The notes beneath the pieces are model-generated. The model was not told where the DNA came from. It was given only the letters and a program-made list of their open reading frames with translations, and did no database searches. Shown here one piece after another: positions 5,377-7,853 of a stretch of DNA of 7,853 bases. The DNA is taken from the NCBI GenBank assembly GCA_964462325.1, contig CAYWYQ010000034.1:1-7853 (forward strand), given 5' to 3'. Each line of letters opens with the position of its first letter. Position 1 is the stretch's first letter. A program made the position numbers and the translations under genes. Source of the DNA: CAYFMS01 sp964462325 (GTDB lineage Bacteria; Patescibacteriota; Patescibacteriia; UBA9934).

Positions 5377-7086
5377 ATGGAAAAATTTGAGTGGAAGGTA
5401 TTATTAAATGAAACGGAGGATCTTTTTGCGGCGCTTTTGAAAGGAAGAGGCATTTCTGCAAATGAGATCCCTTCTTTTTTAGAACCCGATTGGGAACGTG
5501 ATACGCATGATCCAATGCTATTTACGCAGATGGAACCTGCAGTAAATGCAGTTTTTCAGGCTCTTAAAAAAGGGGAGAAAATTGTTATTCATGGGGATTA
5601 TGATGCAGATGGGGTCTGTGGATCTACCGTTTTGTATCGTTGTCTGCAGGAAATTTCAGAAAAGCTTGGATATACATTTAATGTCACGGCATTTCTCCCT
5701 GATAGAGAAAAAGATGGGTATGGGATTGCGATGCATACCATTGAGCGATTTGCAGATGAAGATGTGGCCCTATTGGTTACGGTGGATTGCGGTATTTCAA
5801 ATATTGATGAATTAGAGGTCGCACATCAGAATGACATAGAGGTCATTATTTGTGACCATCATCAACTTTCAGAATCTGGAAGGGTGCCAGAGCAAGCACA
5901 TATTATTCATCCACTTGCTCCAGGGGAAAATTATCCTAATAAACATCTATGTGGAACAGGTGTTGCCTTTAAGTTGGCATCTGCATTACTCGATGAGGCG
6001 AGAAAGTGTGGGGCAGATTTTCCGATTGGGCATGAAAAGTGGTACTTAGATTTAGTGGCGATTGCGACGGTAACCGATGTCATGCCTCTTCTTGGGGAGA
6101 ATCGAGTACTCGAGAAATACGGACTAAAAGTGCTCGCAAAAACAAGACGTGATGGCATTAAGGAAATAATGCGGCAGTCAAGAACTTCGCCTGATGCACT
6201 CGATACAACGGCGATCGGTTTTCGTATTGGTCCGCGTCTAAATGCTGCGGGACGAATTGATTCTGCAGAAAAAGCATTCCGTACCCTTATTTCAAGTGGT
6301 GAAAACGCGCAGCTATTTGCGGATGAGTTAGAAACATTGAACAAACAGAGGCAAAAAATCTCATCTGCGTCATATGCGCAGGCGAAGAATATGGTGAAAG
6401 AACGTGGAGATTTGCCAATCCACGTTGTATGGAATGAAGATTGGAACCCGGGAGTTGTTGGGCTTATTGCGGGGAAATTGGTGACGAATTTTGGTGTCCC
6501 AGCATTTGCACTTACAAAGGTTGGAGATCATTACGTTGGCTCGGGTCGCTCTATTGGGGGGTTGCACTTGGTAGAGGCTATGAGATCATGTGGAGATATC
6601 TTCATGAAGGCTGGAGGGCATCCTCAGGCTTGCGGACTTTCCATAGATTCAGAAGTAAAGATATTAGAGTTTAAAACAAAAATAGAAAGATTCGCAGCAG
6701 ATTTTTTTGGAGGAGTTACTCCAAAGCCCTTGATAGAAATAGATGCGGAACTTGCATTGCGAAAAATCAATTGGGATCTTGTAAACTCAATTTCTAAGAT
6801 GGAACCTTTTGGACAGAAGAATCCAAAACCAGTTTTTGTTTCAAGAGATGTGCAGGTGATTTCTGCACGTGCGATTGGGAAAACAAATTCTCATTTACGT
6901 CTAACGGTGAATTCATCAGATGGAGAAATTTTGCAATGTATCGGATTTGGATTTGGGAAATTTGCAGATGTACTTGGCATGGGTTCCATGGTCGATATCG
7001 TTTATGAGCTTGGGGTAAATGAATGGAATGGCAAGCGAGATATTCAATTGTCTCTTCGAGATTTAAAACAGCATGATACTATATAA
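5377..7086 (+). CDS. recJ: Single-stranded-DNA-specific exonuclease RecJ
   Basis: 5'-3' exonuclease on single-stranded DNA, acting in recombination, mismatch and base-excision repair; a DHH-family, Mn/Mg-dependent phosphoesterase. Visible motifs: DYDADG (74-79), VDCG with its metal-ligand Asp (136-139), DHH (160-162), HLCGTGVAFKL (190-200), TVTDVMPL with Asp234, GFRIGPRLNAAGRI (281-294), and the DHHA1 block DWNPGVVGLIAGKL (355-368), SGRS (389-392), GGHPQACG (413-420). A C-terminal OB-like region follows (from about 450, with KMEPFGQKNPKPVF and HLRL). At 569 residues it is near the usual size and complete. The start at ATG 5377 is the only plausible one and has no Shine-Dalgarno. The stop codon overlaps the promoter-like TATAAT of the next gene, so recJ and that gene are tightly packed. 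Confidence 0.96.
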   Translation: MEKFEWKVLLNETEDLFAALLKGRGISANEIPSFLEPDWERDTHDPMLFTQMEPAVNAVFQALKKGEKIVIHGDYDADGVCGSTVLYRCLQEISEKLGYTFNVTAFLPDREKDGYGIAMHTIERFADEDVALLVTVDCGISNIDELEVAHQNDIEVIICDHHQLSESGRVPEQAHIIHPLAPGENYPNKHLCGTGVAFKLASALLDEARKCGADFPIGHEKWYLDLVAIATVTDVMPLLGENRVLEKYGLKVLAKTRRDGIKEIMRQSRTSPDALDTTAIGFRIGPRLNAAGRIDSAEKAFRTLISSGENAQLFADELETLNKQRQKISSASYAQAKNMVKERGDLPIHVVWNEDWNPGVVGLIAGKLVTNFGVPAFALTKVGDHYVGSGRSIGGLHLVEAMRSCGDIFMKAGGHPQACGLSIDSEVKILEFKTKIERFAADFFGGVTPKPLIEIDAELALRKINWDLVNSISKMEPFGQKNPKPVFVSRDVQVISARAIGKTNSHLRLTVNSSDGEILQCIGFGFGKFADVLGMGSMVDIVYELGVNEWNGKRDIQLSLRDLKQHDTI

Positions 7087-7087
7087 T
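7082..7087 (+). promoter_or_regulatory. Consensus -10 box TATAAT before the RNase HI gene
   Basis: A perfect TATAAT hexamer that contains the recJ stop codon (TAA 7084-7086). It ends 3 bases before ATG 7091 and 6 bases before ATG 7094; the latter spacing would place the transcription start exactly on the ATG. No -35 match is seen at 16-18 bases, so the promoter is unproven and the hexamer could be accidental. Confidence 0.4.
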
Positions 7088-7090
7088 CGT

Positions 7091-7519
7091 ATGATGAAAA
7101 AAGTGAGAATGTATGCCGATGGAGGATCGCGTGGCAATCCCGGTCCAGCGGCGAGTGGAGCAGTACTGTATGAGCTTGATGCGCAAGGGAATGAAGTAAG
7201 GGAGATTACGACAGCAACGAAATACCTCGGTAAGACAACAAATAATCAGGCCGAGTATATGTCCATTATTATCGGTTTACTGAAGGCAAAAGAGTTTGGT
7301 TTTAATGTACTTGATGTTCGCCTTGATTCAGAACTAGCTGTCAAGCAATTAAATGGTCAATATAAAGTAAAAAATGCTGAGATCGCGAAGCGTTTTCTCG
7401 AAATTCACAACCTATTACCAAGCTTTAAATCGGTAACGTTTACGCATATTAGACGTGAATTTAATAAACGCGCCGATGAACTTGTGAATCAAACAATCGA
7501 TGCGGAGCTAACGCCGTGA
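7091..7519 (+). CDS. rnhA: Ribonuclease HI family protein
   Basis: Endonuclease that cuts the RNA strand of RNA-DNA hybrids (R-loops, primers). Numbered from ATG 7091 (142 residues), all four carboxylates of the active site are visible: D10 in YADGGSRGNPGPA, E55 in TNNQAEY, D79 in RLDSELAV and D129 in NKRADELVN. The segment QLNGQYKVKN (86-95) resembles the RNase HI subgroup that lacks the E. coli basic protrusion, which fits its short length. Three in-frame starts exist: 7073 (overlapping recJ, adding MILYNR), 7091 and 7094. The family N-terminus (MKKVRMYADGG) and the TATAAT placement favour 7091 or 7094. No Shine-Dalgarno is seen for any of them. The catalytic assignment is secure. The symbol is by family and the paralog is not resolved. 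Confidence 0.9.
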   Translation: MMKKVRMYADGGSRGNPGPAASGAVLYELDAQGNEVREITTATKYLGKTTNNQAEYMSIIIGLLKAKEFGFNVLDVRLDSELAVKQLNGQYKVKNAEIAKRFLEIHNLLPSFKSVTFTHIRREFNKRADELVNQTIDAELTP

Positions 7520-7525
7520 TATACT
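7517..7525 (+). promoter_or_regulatory. Putative extended -10 promoter of pilM (TGaTATACT)
   Basis: TATACT (7520-7525, 5 of 6 bases) is directly preceded by TGA (7517-7519), which is both the stop codon of the RNase HI gene and the TGn extension. Seven bases lie between the hexamer and the pilM ATG, identical to the arrangement at 5250-5266. No good -35 is found, as is common for extended -10 promoters. Confidence 0.55.
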
Positions 7526-7532
7526 CTTTCAT

Positions 7533-7853
7533 ATGGCTCTATTTGGCAAGAAGAAGGATTCTGCCCCTGGATTAATCGGTGTTGATATTGGAGCAGGAGG
7601 AATAAAACTCGTTGAATTGCAAGAAAAGGGAAACCGTTTGCATCTCACGACGTATGGATATACGAATAGGAAATCAGGCGACATGTCTGACATTCTTGAA
7701 GATACCAAGAAAGGATCGGCTGTACTAAAGGAGTTGTATAGAAAAACAGGTGCAAAAGTGAAGGGTATTAATGTAGCTCTGCCAAGTCATTCGGTGTTTC
7801 ATGCCATTGTTACGATCCCTCAACCAAAAAATGCAGAAGTTGATGTACAAAAA
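7533..7853 (+). CDS. pilM: Type IV pilus assembly protein PilM, 3'-truncated by the window
   Basis: Actin-like ATP-binding protein that forms the cytoplasmic ring of the type IV pilus inner-membrane platform and binds the N-terminus of PilN. The visible 107 residues begin MALFGKKK and reach the phosphate-1 motif GVDIGAGGIKLVEL (16-29), which matches the PilM/FtsA-type nucleotide-binding signature. The strand INVALPSHSVFHAIVTIP (about 80-97) is the expected early PilM segment. The frame is open to the last base, so more than half of the protein (about 350 residues in the family) lies outside. Start at ATG 7533, 13 bases after the RNase HI stop, without a Shine-Dalgarno. pilN, pilO and other pilus genes usually follow; that cannot be seen here. 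Confidence 0.9.
   Translation, partial: MALFGKKKDSAPGLIGVDIGAGGIKLVELQEKGNRLHLTTYGYTNRKSGDMSDILEDTKKGSAVLKELYRKTGAKVKGINVALPSHSVFHAIVTIPQPKNAEVDVQK

Noticed and set aside
5931..6344. 137-codon minus-strand open frame inside recJ
   Set aside because: It lies opposite highly conserved RecJ motifs and has no start signals; an antisense shadow.
1..7853. CRISPR array, tandem repeats, insertion sequence ends, tRNA or riboswitch
   Set aside because: On reading both strands I found no spaced direct repeats, no terminal inverted repeats around a transposase, no cloverleaf ending in CCA, and no non-coding stretch over 127 bases that could hold a large structured RNA.

Overview
The window looks like a piece of a small, gene-dense bacterial chromosome, most probably a member of the Candidate Phyla Radiation (Patescibacteria, Parcubacteria-like). 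This lineage call is an inference. It rests on the moderately AT-rich codon use, the very short intergenic gaps, almost no Shine-Dalgarno sequences, a short dual-specificity phosphatase with a HCKNGHGRAPT signature, and the gene order recJ - RNase HI - pilM. I see no CRISPR array, insertion sequence, integrase, tRNA or rRNA.

Layout. (1) 3-1680, plus: the 3' part of a dual-specificity phosphatase gene, one base before an unrecognised 439-residue protein with an acidic N-terminal tail and one weak hydrophobic segment. (2) 1680-2799, plus: mnmA (tRNA 2-thiouridylase), with a promoter-like sequence laid over the upstream stop codon. (3) 2793-3345, minus: a self-contained single-gene unit (promoter, perfect AGGAGG, 162-codon unknown gene, intrinsic terminator), convergent with mnmA and divergent from lepA. 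(4) 3389-5250, plus: lepA (elongation factor 4), with its own promoter and a strong intrinsic terminator. (5) 5250-7853, plus: a very short single-membrane-segment protein, recJ, an RNase HI-family gene, and the first 107 codons of pilM (type IV pilus assembly ATPase-like protein). pilM runs off the window.

How the genes fit together. MnmA and LepA serve translation (tRNA wobble modification and ribosome back-translocation). RecJ and RNase HI serve nucleic-acid turnover and repair. PilM probably opens a type IV pilus operon to the right. The phosphatase and its neighbour may form a signalling or envelope pair, but nothing in the sequence shows their substrate.

The most interesting property is regulatory. 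Nearly every plus-strand gene lacks a Shine-Dalgarno sequence. Instead, a -10-like hexamer ends 6-9 bases before the likely ATG, twice as TGnTATACT with exactly 7 bases to the ATG. These elements are folded into the stop codon or terminator of the preceding gene. This suggests leaderless or near-leaderless transcripts with an individual promoter for each gene. The minus-strand unknown gene is the single clear exception, with a full Shine-Dalgarno sequence. I found no convincing new defence or mobile system, and most of the coding content is housekeeping.
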